A DNA stretch of 64,000 nucleotides. Source: Erinaceus europaeus (taxonomy: Eukaryota; Chordata; Mammalia; Eulipotyphla; Erinaceidae). This document shows positions 22,384 to 33,506 of the stretch, one piece after another. Under the pieces are notes generated by a model that was not told the DNA's origin, ran no database searches, and saw nothing but the letters and a program-made list of their open reading frames with translations. Each line of letters begins with the position of its first letter. The stretch's first letter is position 1. A program made the translations under genes and the position numbers. The stretch is taken from NCBI RefSeq assembly GCF_950295315.1, contig NC_080164.1, forward strand, positions 61,704,042 through 61,768,041, in the 5' to 3' direction.

Positions 22384-22652
22384 CAGGTGCAGTTCATATC
22401 CAAAGCAGGCCACAAAGCCACAGCAGTGGAGAATTTAGCTTGCTTCATGATCATGAGGCTTGGTCCAGCAGTGGTAGCAGTCCGATCCAGTACTTGAAAA
22501 GACAAACCAGATCAAGTCCAGTGCTTCAGCAGAAAATGCCTGAAACACTAGAGAGTAGAGCATATCACAGGATCAAAACTGGTTCCCCTGGAAGTGAAGT
22601 TGTTACTCTACAACAGTTTTTGGAAGAAAGCAACAAGCTTACCTCAATACAG
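22384..22652 (+). CDS. CCDC88A: Girdin exon with Galpha-binding (GBA/GEM) motif
   Basis: Encodes ..QSRPQSHSSGEFSLLHDHEA.., SPIQYLKRQTRSSPV, then GSPGSEVVTLQQFLEESNK and LTSIQ. The TLQQFLEESNKLTS stretch is Girdin's GBA/GEM motif, which binds and activates Galpha-i. The key Phe (human F1685) is codon 22617-22619, the regulatory Ser-Pro (human S1674, a CDK5 site) is at 22584-22586 and the inhibitory Ser (human S1689, a PKC site) at 22629-22631; all are present. The acceptor is a tandem AAG-CAG: starting at 22384 gives VK-A-GAV as I recall in human, starting at 22387 gives VK-GAV. The 3' part (LESRAYHRIK) is slightly longer than human as I remember it. Confidence 0.94.
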
Positions 22653-22724
22653 GTTAGTATTCTCTATGATGAACTTAATTTAGACGGGCATCACAAATTA
22701 GATCTCTATGAATGAGGTTTAGGG

Positions 22725-22930
22725 GGGCTGGATGGTGGCACACTTGGTTGAGCGCACACTTACATTGCACAAGGACCTGGGTTCAAGCTCTGTTCCCCAC
22801 CTACAGCGAAAAAGCTTTGTGAGTGGTGAAGCTGGTCTGCAGTTGTCTCTCTATCTCTCTATCTCCCCCCTCCCTCTCGATCTCTAGCTGCCTCTCTCCA
22901 GTAAATAAAGTTTGTTTTTGTAATCAAGTT
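22725..22930 (+). mobile_element. SINE type B
   Basis: GGGGGCTGGATGGTGGCACA head; duplicated AATGAGGTTTA on both flanks, 70 bases downstream of the GBA exon's donor. Confidence 0.85.
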
Positions 22931-23275
22931 TGTTTTTTAAAAAATGAGGTTTAAAGATTTTTTTTTAACATTCAACAATAGTATCTTGCTTTTGAGGTAA
23001 AGTTGGTTTGCAAGATTATAAATATTTAAAAGTACAACTTCTCGCCTGTTCAGAATCTCTTAGAATACTCACCCACCACCAAGAGTTCCACTGTGCTTCT
23101 ACCAAACTCCATCAGACTCCCATTACCCTAGCAACCCATGTCTTCTGTCCAGTCTTTCTTGATCATCTTAGTTCTGCAGTCTGAGATCAAAGACTTATCT
23201 TTGTTTTGATTTTTTTTGCTGTTTATTAGTCAGTTTATTAGTCAGTTATTTGCTGTTTACTAGTCACTTACTGTT

Positions 23276-23552
23276 TTTTTTTAAATTTTATTTATTTATT
23301 CCCTTTTGTTGCCCTTTGTTTTATTGTTGTAGTTATTATTGTTGTTGTCGTTGTTGGGTAGGACAGAGAGAAATGGAGAGAGGAGAGGAAGACAGAGAGG
23401 AGGAGAGAAAGATAGACACCTGCAGACCTGCTTCACCGCCTGTGAAGCGACTCCCCTGTAGGTGGGGAGCCGGGATTTGAACCGGGATCCTTATGCCTGT
23501 CCTTGTGCTTTGCGCCACCTGCGCTTAACCCGCTGTGCTACAGCCCGACTCC
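23276..23552 (-). mobile_element. SINE type A
   Basis: Full-length minus copy; ACTTACTGTTT is duplicated on its flanks. Head complement CTACAGCCCGACTCCC is intact. Confidence 0.88.
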
Positions 23553-23997
23553 CAGTTACTTACTGTTTATTGAGTACAAAGTACCACTCCATCTCACTAC
23601 CTCCGTACCTACCCATCTCAAGTAACACTTGTGTTAATTTGACTTCACTTTTTCCCTTGCTTAATTTCTTTGATATAATACATAAGATGTCATTCAGTAT
23701 TTTCCCAAGGCCCCTTTAGTATTTCCTGTAGGGCCAGTTTAGTAGTAGTGAATTCCACTAACTTTGAAAAGAACTAAATTAGTTTTTCAAACCTGAATGA
23801 TAACATAGGTAGATATTCTTGGGTGGTATCTTTCCCATTTAAAACTTGGAGTATGTCCTGCCAAACCTTTCTGGACTTTTAGAGCTTCAACTAAGAAATT
23901 AGCTGATAATTTTTTGGGAGTCCCTTTACAAGTGACTCTGATTTTTCTCTTGATTTTAAAATTATCTACCTTTTTTTTTGTTTTTATATATGTGTGT

Positions 23998-24222
23998 ATA
24001 TACATATATTTTATTTATTTTGAATAGAGACAGAAATTGAGAGGGAAGGAGGAGATTAGGGGAGAGAGACACCTGCAGCCCTGCTTCACCATTTGTGAAT
24101 TCCCCCCCAAACACATATATGCACAGGTGGGAGCCAAGGGCTTGAACCTAGATCTTTGAACCTGGGTCCTTGTGCATGGTAATGTGTATACTCTACCTGG
24201 TGCACCACTGCCTAACGCCTAA
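23998..24222 (-). mobile_element. SINE type B with duplicated head segment
   Basis: Minus-strand type B. The segment CTTGAACCT..GATCTTTG / CTTTGAACCTGGGTCCTTG repeats part of the B-box region, a small internal duplication. Confidence 0.65.
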
Positions 24223-24354
24223 AATTCTCTCTTTGTCTTTTCATTTTAATTATTTGCGTTGGTAAACTTAGGTTTAGTTTTATTTTTGCTGTACTTCTCA
24301 GAGCTTCCTGGACTCAAGGGTGTATCTTTTCCTTCACTTTGGGAGTAATTCAAG

Positions 24355-24795
24355 GGCCTGGCAGTAGTGTACCTGGTAGAGTACACATGCTGCCATACCC
24401 AAGGACCTGGATTCAAGCCACAGTCTCCACCTGTGTGGGTGTCATGGAAATGTCATGAGTAGCGGAACAGTGCTGTGGATGTCTCACCTTGTCTGTCTTT
24501 ATCTCTCTCTCTCACTCTCTCCTTCCTCCCTCCACTAAGGGAAAAAGTGAACATAGATCAGTAGAGTCATCATGCAGACACTGAGTCCCAGAGAGAATCC
24601 TGGTGGTGAAAAGGAAAAGATAAACAAAATGTAAAATAGTGTAATTTCTACTAGTAATTCCTGCTTGGCCATGCACGTGACCCAAGTTTAAACCTGGCCC
24701 AACCTCATTGAGTGCACTTTTGGTGTTAATGGTGTCTTTCCTTCTCTGTCTCTCTGTCCCTCTCTAGCTGAAAAGTCAACCTGAAATAGTAATGC
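24355..24795 (+). mobile_element. Two old type E SINEs
   Basis: The first (about 24355-24640) retains a 3' module (CAGACACTGAGTCCCAGAGA); the second (about 24655-24795) is shorter. Both are well diverged. Confidence 0.55.
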
Positions 24796-25039
24796 CCTAG
24801 CAATGACAAAAAGGGAAAAAAAAAATCTGTCCCATTCTCCCCCTGGCACCCACATTATTCAAATGTAGATCCTCTTGATACTGTCCCTTAACTTTCTTAT
24901 CTTTGTTTGTTTCAGTGTTGATTGTCCTTTTGTTGTTATTTTTTCTTATTGCTGTTTTTTTTGGTGGGGAGGTGGATGGATTTCTCAACTTACCCTCCTC
25001 CTCACTTTAACCTTTCACTTACATCGTTCTGCTGGTATT

Positions 25040-25304
25040 CCTCTCGGTAGCGCAGCAGGTTAAGCACATGTGGCACAAAGCTCAAGGACCATCGGAAGAA
25101 TCCCTGTTCGAGCCCCCATGTCCCCACCTATAGGGGAGTTGTTGCACAGGTGCTGAAGCAGGTCTGCAGGTGTCTGTCTTTCTCTCCACATCTCTATCTT
25201 CCCCTCCTCTCTCCATTTCTCTCTGTCCTATCCAACAACGATGACATCAATAACTACAACAATAAAAAAACAAGGGCAACAAAAGAGAATAAATAAATAT
25301 TTTA
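25040..25304 (+). mobile_element. SINE type A, head slightly truncated
   Basis: Starts at GGTAGCGCAGCAGGTTAAG and runs through GGGCAACAAAAGAGAATAAA. Confidence 0.82.
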
Positions 25305-27249
25305 AAAATTATTTATTTAATACTGGACAGAGAGAGAAATTGAGAGGGGGGAGATAAAGAAGAAGAGAGACACCTGCAGCTCTGCTTCAACACTTGTGAA
25401 GTGGTAGGGTGACCAGGGGCTTGAACCTGTGTCCTTGTGCACTGTAATGTGAGCCCTTTTTTTTTTTAATTTATTTATTAATTGGGGAATTAATGTTTTA
25501 CATTCAACATTAAATACAATAGTTTGTACATGCATAACATTCCCCAGATTCCCATTTAACAATAAAACCCCCACTATGTCATCTATCATCCTTCATGGAC
25601 CTGTATTCTCCCCACCCACCCACCCACCCCAGAGTCTTTTACTTTGGTGCGATATGCCAATTCCATTTCAGGTTCTACTTGTGTTTTCTTTTCTGATCTT
25701 GTTTTCCAACTTTGGCCTGAGAGTGAGACCATCCCGTATTCATCCTTCTGTTTCTGACTAATTTCACTTAACATGAATTTTTCAAGGTCCATCCAAGATC
25801 AGCTGAAAACGGTGAAGTCACCATTTTTTATAGCTGAGTAGTATTCCATTGTGTATATATACCACAACTTGCTCAGCCACTCATCTATTGTTGGACACCT
25901 GGGTTGCTTCCAGGTTTTGGCTATTACAAATTGTGCTGCCAAGAACATGTGTACACAGATCTTTTTGGATGGATGTGTTGGGTTCCTTAGGATATATCCC
26001 CAGGAGAGGAATTGCAGGGTCATAGGGTAGGTCCATTTCTAGCCTTCTGAGAGTTCTCTAGACTTTTCTCCACAGAGGCTGGACCAATTGACATTCCCAT
26101 CAGCAGTGTAGTAGGGTTCCTTTGACCCCACACCCTCTCCAGGATTTACTGCTGTTACCTTTTCTGATGTATGACATTCTCACAGGAGTGAAGTGGTATC
26201 TCATTGTTGTCTTTATTTGCATTTCTCTGACAATCAGAGACTTGGAGCATTTTTTCATGTGTTTCTCAGCCTTTTGGATCTCTTCTGTGGTGAATATTCT
26301 GTCCAAGTCCTCCCCCCATTTTTGGATGGGGTTATTTGTTGTCTTGTTGTTGAGTTTGGCAAGGTCTTTATATATGTTGGTTATTAAACTCTTGTCTGAT
26401 GTATGACATGTAAAGATCTTCTCCCATTCTGTGAGGGGTCTCTTGGTTTGCATAGTGGTTTCGTTTGCTGTGAAGAAGCTTTTTAATTTGATGTAGTCCC
26501 ATAGGTTTATACTTGCCTTAGTCTTCTTTGTAATTGGATTCGTTTCATTGAAGATGTCTTTAAAATTTATGCGGAAAAGACTTCTGCCAATATTTTCCTC
26601 TACGTATCTGATAGTTTGTGGTCTAACATCCAAGTCCTTGATCCACTTGGAATTTACTTTTTTTTATTTGGTGAAATACAATGGTTCAGTTTCATTCTTC
26701 TGCATGTTTCAACCCATTGTTTCCAACACCATTTGTTGAAGAGACTCTGGTTTCCCCATTTAATAGTCTGAGCCCCTTTGTCAAAGATTAGATGTCCATA
26801 AATGTGGGGGCTCACTTCTGGGCTCTCAATTCTATTCCACTGGTCAGTGTGTCTATTCATGTTCCAGTACCAAGCAGTTTTGATGACAATGGCCCTATAA
26901 TACAGTTTGAGATCTGGGAGTGTGATGCCTCCAGTTCTGTTCTTTTTTCTCAAGATTGTTTTGGCAATTCTAGGTCTTTTCTGGTTCCAGATAAGCATTT
27001 GTAGCATTTGTTCTATTCTCCTAAAAAATGTGCTTGGGATCTTGATGGGGATAGCATTAAATTTGTATATGGCTCTGGGTAGTATATTCATTTTGATGAT
27101 GTTAATTCTAACAACCCATGAACATGGAATATCTTTCCACTTCTTTGTGTCTTTTTCAATTTCCTTGAGTAGTGACTCATAATTTTCAGTATACAAGTCT
27201 TTCACTTCTTTGGTTAGGTTTACTCCTAGATATTTTATTGTTGTTTTTT

Positions 27250-27530
27250 TTTTAAATATTTATTTAATTTATTCCCTTTTGTTGCCCTTGTTGTTTTATT
27301 GTTGTAGTTATTATTGTTGTTGTCGTTGTTGGATAGGACAGAGAGAAATGGAGAGAGGAGGGGAAGACAGAGAGGAGGAGAGAAAGATAGACACCTGCAG
27401 ACCTGCTTCACCGCCTGTGAAGCGACTCCCCTGCAGGTGGGGAGCCGGGGTTCGAACCGGGATCCTTATGCCGGTCCTTGTGCTTTGCGCCACCTGCGCT
27501 TAACCCGCTGCGCTACAGCCCGACTCCCAT
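27250..27530 (-). mobile_element. SINE type A nested in L1
   Basis: Inserted in the L1 at ATTTTATTGTT, duplicated on both sides; the uninterrupted L1 site is visible in the other copy near 48827. Near-consensus type A. Confidence 0.92.
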
Positions 27531-29062
27531 TTTATTGTTTTTGTTGCTATAGTAAAAGGAATTGATTTCTGGATTTCAATTTCTTCTTAGTATTTGCATA
27601 GAGGAATGCCACTGACTTTTGAATGTTAATCTTGTAGCCTGACACATTACTGTATTGCCTGATGATTTCCAAAAGCTTCTTGCTGGATTCCTTAGGTTTT
27701 TCTGTGTATACTATCATGTCATCTGCAAATAAGGAGAGTTTGACTTCTTCTCTTCCAATCTGTATCCCTTTAATTCCTTGCTCCTGCCTGATTGCTATGG
27801 CAAGAACTTCCAACACTATGTTGAGTAGTAATGGTGATAGTGGGCAGCCCTGTCTAGTACCTGATCTGAGGGGAAATGCTTCCAGTTTTTCACCATTGAG
27901 TATGATGTTGGCTGTAGGTTTGCTATATATAGACTCCACTATCTTCAGGAATTTTCCATCTATTCACATTTTTTGTAGTGTTTTGATCATAAAGGGATGT
28001 TGTATTTTGTCAAAGGCTTTCTCTGCATCTATTGATATGACCATGTGGTTTTTGGTCTTGCTTTTGTTGATGTGGTGGATCACATTGATTGATTTACATA
28101 TATTAAACCAACCTTGCATGCCTGGGATAAACCCCACTTGTTCATGATGAACAACAATCTTTTTGATATACTGCTGTATCCGGTTGGCTAGAATTTTGTT
28201 CAATATTTGAGCATCTATGTTCATCAGAGATATTGGTCTGTAGTTTTCTTTTGTGGTTGTGTCCCTGTCTGCTTTTGGTATCAGAGTGATGTTGGCTTCA
28301 TAGAAGCTGGCAGGGAGTATTCCAGTGTCTTCAATCTTCTGGAAGACTTTGAAAAGTAGAGGGATTAGTTCTTCTTTGAAGGTTTTGTAGAATTCATTTG
28401 TAAAACCATCTGGTCCAGGACTTTTATTTTGGGGGAGGTTTTGATAGCTGTTTCAATTTTATTAGCTGTGATAGGCCTGTTCATGTTATCCACTTCCTCT
28501 TTACTTAGTTTTGGAAGTTGGTAGGTATCTAGGAAATCATTTCTTCCAGGTTCTCTAGCTTGGTGGCATATAGTTCTTCATAGAAGCCTCGCATGATATG
28601 TTGAATTTCTGCGGTGTCTGTTGTGATATTTCCTCTTTCATTTAGTATCCGATTTATTTGGGTCTTCTCCCTTTTTTGTTTTGTGAGTCTGGCCAAAGGT
28701 TTGTCGATTTTGTTCACTCTTTCGAAGAACCAACATTTACTTTCATTGATCTTTTGTATGGTTTTCTTATTCTCAATGTTATTTATTTCTGCTCTAACTT
28801 TAGTGATTTCTGTCCTCTGGTTGCTTTAGGGTTCCTTTATTGTTCTTCTAGGTCTTTAAGATGTGCAATCAGGCTGTTTATTTGTGCTTTTTCTTGTTTC
28901 CTAATGTGTGTTTGTATAGCTATGAACTTCCCTCTTGGTACTACCTTAGCTGTGTCCCAAATATTTTGATAGCTTGTGTCTTCATTTTCATTGAACTCTC
29001 TAAACATTTTGATTTCTTCCTTGATTTCCTCTTTGACCCAGAAGTTATTAAGAAGTGCATTG

Positions 29063-29521
29063 AGTACCTCCCTAACACTTCCTCTCCACTATTCCAAGCT
29101 TTGGGTCCATGAGTGCTCAACAATTTGTTTGGCTTCGTATATTAACTCTCTTTTCAGTCACCAGGTTCCAGATGCCATCAGGATGCTGGCCAGGCTTCCC
29201 TGGATTGAACACCCCACCAATGTGTCCTGGAGCTCAGCTTCCCCAGAGACCCACCCTACTAGGGAAAGAGAGAGGCAGACTGGAAGTATGGACCAACCAG
29301 TCAGCGCCCATGTTCAGCGGGGAAGCAATTACAGAAGCCAGACCTTCTACCTTCTGCAACCCACAATGACCCTGGGTCCATGCTCCCAGAGGGATAGAGA
29401 ATGGGAAAGCTATCAGGGGAGGGGGTGGGATATGGAGATTGGGTGGTGGGTATTGTGTAGTTGTACCCCTCCTACCCTATGGTTTTGTTAATTAATCCTT
29501 TCTTGAAAAAAAATAAATAAA
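29063..29521 (+). mobile_element. R-type retroposon nested in L1
   Basis: A 459-bp insertion ending in a (A/ATAA)n tail, inside the L1. The duplicated target AAGAAGTG[C/T]A[T/C]TG is at 29050-29062 and 29522-29534, and the empty site is seen in the full-length L1 near 50355. A-tail plus 13-bp TSD identify R as an L1-type retroposon. Confidence 0.9.
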
Positions 29522-29977
29522 AAGAAGTGTACTGTTGAGCTTCCACATTTTGGGACTATTACTAATCTTTTGTTGACTGTTAAGTGTTAGTTTAATTCCA
29601 CTGTGGTCTGAGAAGATCCTTGGGATGATTTCAGTGCTCTTGAATTTGCTGATGCTGGTTTTGTGGCCTAACATATGGTCTATCCTTGAGAATGACCCAT
29701 GTGGATTTGTGTAAAATGTGTTTTCCAGTTTCTTGGCATGAATGACTCTGAAAATGTCCAATAGTTCTAGTTTATTTATCTCTTCATTTAGCTCCCTTAT
29801 GTCTTTATTGATTTTCTGCCTGGATGATCTGTTAAGTTGAGAGAGTGGGGTGTTGAAGTCCCCTACTATGATTGTGTTGCTGTTAATATATTGCTGTAGA
29901 TGTTTGATGTATTTAGATGGCTTCTCATTGGGTGAATGTGAGCCCTTAATCAGGTGCACCATCACCTGGCTTCCCCT

Positions 29978-30405
29978 CTACTTTTTTTTTTTTTGCATTT
30001 TTTTAAAAAATAAATTATTTTATTTATAAAAAGGAAACACTGACAAAAACCATAGGATAAGAGGGGTACAACTCCACACAATTCCCTCCACCAAAACTCC
30101 GTATCCTGTCCCCTCCCTTGATAGCTTTCTTGTTCTTTAACCGTCTGGGAATATGGACCCAAGGTCATTGTGGGTAGAAGGTCTGGCTTCTGTAATTGCT
30201 TCCTCGCTGAACATGGGCATTGACAGGTCGATCCAGATGCCCAGCCTGCCTCTCTCTTTCCCTAGTGGGGCAAGATTCTGGGGAAGCGGAACTCCAGGAC
30301 CCATTGGTGGGGTTGTCTGTCCAGGGAAGTCTGGTTGGTATCCTGCTAGCATTTGAAACCTGGTGCTGAAAAGAGAGTTAACATATAAAGCCAAACAAGT
30401 TGTTG
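29978..30405 (-). mobile_element. R-type retroposon, 3' part
   Basis: T-rich left end with TTATTTATAAAAAGGAAACA, followed by the standard R landmarks to CAAACAAGTTGTTGG. Confidence 0.8.
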
Positions 30406-31146
30406 GCTAATTACTTTATCTTTTATCTTTCTGGTTATATTATGAATTATTTTCTTATGTTATCTCATATATTACTCTGACTTTTTTTAAAATTTTCTTT
30501 CATTGAACTTATTTCAGTATGCATTGTTAGGACCATCGCTTTGAAGACTTCTTTAGGAAATTTATGTGCCTTTGTTGAAGTTAGTGTTTTCTTCAAATTA
30601 TTGACTTGGTTCATCATTGCGGCCAATTTCATCTGTGTTTCTATTATGCTTGTTTCTTCATGAGGATGGGGGCTATGTATCTGTGTTTTAGTGGGCAGGC
30701 CAATGACCAAGGATTTGCAGGAACAGATGCCTGAGACTATAGCATTGAAACTGCAGCAAAGCAGAAGTTTGAGATTGCAGGTATACTGCAGACTGGTGAG
30801 CGTAAACTATGATAAATGGAGTGCTTTTCCCTTGTTCCATCGCTTAGGTCTATTACTATAACTCAGTTTCAGTATGGCTGCTTCCAAACTGCTAATCTGC
30901 CACTGCAGTTCCCGTAGCTTTTATTTTCCATTTTCCATGGTTGTCAAGCTGTTGTAAAGTTATAGGCTTGGAATTGTAATAGCATGTAGACACTAAGGTT
31001 TTAGTTCCGGATTGCCCCATGCTTGTCTTATGGGTCTCTTTCCAGTTGAGGTTCACTGTACACAGACTGGGCAGAGTAGTGTAGAACAACTCTTTACCTT
31101 TGATAAGTATGTCTCTCTGTGTCTTCACCGCCTATATTCTGAACAT
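30406..31146 (-). other. Unidentified stretch with two short minus-strand frames
   Basis: No match to any repeat in this window. The minus strand has an 81-codon frame (30465-30710; contains MKLAAMMNQVNNLKKTLTST and HTEISSMKENFKKSQSN, a Lys-rich helix-like composition) and a 78-codon frame (30892-31128; e.g. LNWKETHKTSMGQSGTKTL). They lie in different frames and I recognise no family. It could be a decayed retroelement ORF or chance. Confidence 0.3.
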
Positions 31147-32750
31147 TTATTTATTTATTTATAAAATGAAGATATTGACAAGACCATAGGATAAGAGGGG
31201 TACAACTCTACACAGTTCCCACCACCAGAACTCCATATTCCCTCCCCCCCCCAAAAAAGCTTTCCTATTCTTTATCCCTCTGGGAGTATGGACCCAGGGT
31301 CCTTATGGGGTACAGAAGATGAAAGGTCTGGCTTCTGTAATTGCTTCTCTGCTGGACATGGGTGTTGGCAGGTCAATCCATACTCCCAGCCTGTCTCTCT
31401 TTCCCTAGTGGGGTGGGGCTCCAGGACACATTGGTGGGGTTGTCTGCCCAGGGAAGTCAGATTGGCATCGCGGTAGCATCTGGAACCTGGTGGCTGAAAA
31501 AGAGTTAAGATATAAAGCAGAACAAATTGTTGACTCATTATGAATCTAAAGGCAAGACTATTGCAGATGAAGATTTGGGGATCTCCATTTTGGAAAAAGC
31601 TGGTAGGTCTATTTTAGGTATATTCCAAGGAGCCCATGATTTTACTAGTTTTTTCCTGAGCCTGACATTTAATATGCAGGTGGACCCAAGTTATTGTCTG
31701 GGGAGATGGTGTCATAGTTGGAAAAAGGGCTAGAAAGCTGGATCAGGGAAGACAGTAGCTCCCAAATATGGGTAAGGTATATAAATAGTTAACTGTAAAC
31801 CCCATCATTTTAATCTGGGGCCCATATTCAGCCCAGGAGCCTATATAACCTCTGTATCCCTGTAGATCTGAGCTAGCATTCTGTGATGATAACTAGGAAC
31901 ATTCTAGGCTGCACTGATTTCAGGACCCATCTTCCTCATGTAGTAGGTAGAGTATGCTATCCAACCTCCCTTCAGAGAATGGAACATTCCCTACCATTGT
32001 TCATCCACATGAGGGCAAGGTCCTATAAAGGGGTCCATTATGTTGTTCCTGATGTAGATGACTATTGATCATGGAGAGAGGGATTTGTTAAAGGTCTAGG
32101 CCCATCATGTCTGTGTGGGAATCCCAGGATTCCCTGACTAGGGCCCCAAGTCATGGGGTGGCCTGGTAGTGACCAAAGAGTTATCATTAAAGTATGCCAG
32201 TCTCTTGCCCTTATCCTTATTTTGTCTGACAAGGTTAGTTTTGGAGTGATTGAAATAGTGACTGAAGTGAAATAGGAAGTAGGTGAGGAGGGTGTCTAGG
32301 TCTAAGGAGAAACTATCTGATAAGGTAATTTATGGTGTCTTTTTTTAGGTCTTTCTATTTGCATGTTGCATTTATTGACTCACTGCAAACTATTGTGCAC
32401 TTTTGCTTTAAGGTGTATATTTTCCCCTACATGGATACATTAGCCCTTTCTCCTGGGCCCTGGTCTATATCTGTGTTTTGAGGCTTTGTTAGTAAGTGCA
32501 CCACCTGAAGTGGAACTAAGGAGTCCTGTGAGCTAGGAAAAGTCTCATGAGAGTAATGAAGCAGGAGGGTTGAAGTCCATGCCTGACGTCTCTGGACACA
32601 CGATCTGAAGTGAAACACGTTGAGGTGATACTGATTGCATTGAATAAATTGGGATCAGCAGATGCAATATCAATTGGTATGAACTGAGAGAAGCATGCAG
32701 GAAAGTGAGCCCCTCCCAAGAGGTTCCAGGACTGGGAAAAATACGGGTTT
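31147..32750 (-). mobile_element. R-type retroposon, longest single copy (about 1.6 kb)
   Basis: The minus-strand 3' end is an (ATAA)n tail (TTTATTTATTTATTTATAAA at the left). The body continues past the common 400 bases through GACCCAAGTTATTGTCTGGG, CCCATCTTCCTCATGTAG and GGTCTAGGCCCATCATG, also seen at 53173-53560 and 57905-58500, and then into about 600 bases seen nowhere else in the window. Short ATGs are present but no frame exceeds about 70 codons. The 5' boundary near 32750 is uncertain. Confidence 0.7.
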
Positions 32751-32884
32751 TGTAAAGAATGGGGAAGATTCCTGCTGTCTTAGGGTTTAAGAGGGTAATA
32801 AGTTATTGCTATAACCAAATTATGTGGCATGTGGCAGTTGGGATAACTGAAAATTCCATCTTATGATTTGCTGTATCATACAAG

Positions 32885-32960
32885 ACCTCAACATATATAG
32901 CTCAGCACTTCATGCTTGAGAATCTAATATTTTATCTGCTGTGCCAACTCCTAGACTAGA
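32885..32960 (-). repeat. Type D SINE fragment
   Basis: TTCATGCTTGAGAATCTAAT..CTGTGCCAACTCC resembles the head complement of type D. Confidence 0.5.
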
Positions 32961-33043
32961 ATAACAATTATTTATAGGTCTACATATGGGAAGGTGAAAA
33001 CATGACTATAATCATTAATCTGATTTTTTTTTTCTTTTAACAG

Positions 33044-33506
33044 ATTAAATCCTCAAGTCAAGAGAATCTTTTAGATGAAGTAATGAAAAGTTTGTCTGTC
33101 TCTTCTGACTTTTTGGGGAAACATAAACCAGTTAGCTGTGGTTTGGCCAGATCAGTAAGTGGAAAAACCCCAGGAGACTTCTATGATAGAAGGACAACTA
33201 AGCCTGAACAATTTGTGAAACTTGGTCCTCGAAAGACTGAAGATACTTATTCCAATAGTTCTCCAGGAAAACCAACACCAAGCACCCAAGGAAAGAGAAA
33301 ATTAGTAAAAGAAATTTCCTTATCACGACAATCAAAAGATAATAATCCTTATGCCACTTTACCTCGTGCAAGCAGTGTAATCTCTACTGCTGAAGGAACT
33401 ACTCGAAGGACAAGCATCCATGACTTGTTAACTAAAGACAGTAAACTACCTATATCAGTTGATTCACCACCAGCTACTATTGATAGCATCATCACTGCAG
33501 CACCTA
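33044..33506 (+). CDS. CCDC88A: Girdin exon with SH2-like adaptor region
   Basis: A 463-nt exon beginning IKSSSQENLLDEVMKSLSVS. It covers the C-terminal region of Girdin that is reported to fold around phosphotyrosine of activated growth-factor receptors (SH2-like, human about 1713-1823) and to recruit PI3K p85. Both known tyrosines are present: RKTEDTY (TAT 33248-33250, human Y1764) and NNPYATLPR (TAT 33350-33352, human Y1798). The residues after the first Tyr differ from the human protein as I recall it (SNSS here, FISS there). The donor CCTA|GTGAGT leads to the last exon (A|AT = Asn). The frame does not stop at this donor; see the next entry. Confidence 0.94.

Larger units (their letters stand above)
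25459..29934 (-). mobile_element. L1 LINE, 5'-truncated in the endonuclease domain
   Basis: Minus-strand ORF2 remnants are recognisable in order: endonuclease C-terminus (29492-29965 frame: [21 protein letters not shown]), reverse transcriptase (27547-28224: [21 protein letters not shown]), and a C-terminal region (25799-27205, e.g. [11 protein letters not shown]). There is no ORF1. A 13-bp TSD AATGTGAGCCCTT lies at 25446-25458 and 29935-29947. It is broken by frameshifts and two insertions. L1 ORF2 supplies the nicking endonuclease and reverse transcriptase used by SINEs; this copy cannot do so. Confidence 0.92.
25309..29976 (-). mobile_element. Type B SINE split in two by an L1
   Basis: The 25309-25458 and 29948-29976 pieces (GACAGAGAGAGAAATTGAG..GTGCACTGTAATGTGAGCCC, then AATCAGGTGCACCATCACCT) join into one minus-strand type B SINE once the L1 at 25459-29934 and one TSD are removed. 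Confidence 0.85.
22653..33043 (+). other. CCDC88A: 10.4-kb CCDC88A intron, mostly mobile elements
   Basis: The largest complete intron here. It holds several SINEs, a truncated L1 with nested insertions, and three R copies. Possibly unique parts: 22930-23270 (old-repeat-like), 23560-23990, 24796-25039, 30406-31146 (see separate entry) and 32760-33043. It ends at a strong acceptor, TTTTTTTTTTCTTTTAACAG. Confidence 0.75.

Noticed and set aside
22660..22720. Extension of the GBA exon past its donor (SILYDELNLDGHHKL..)
   Set aside because: A good GTTAGT donor precedes it, the frame ends after about 20 codons, and the next exon joins in phase as expected.
29492..29965. Endonuclease-like protein as a host gene
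   Set aside because: It is the L1 ORF2 endonuclease remnant interrupted by an R insertion.
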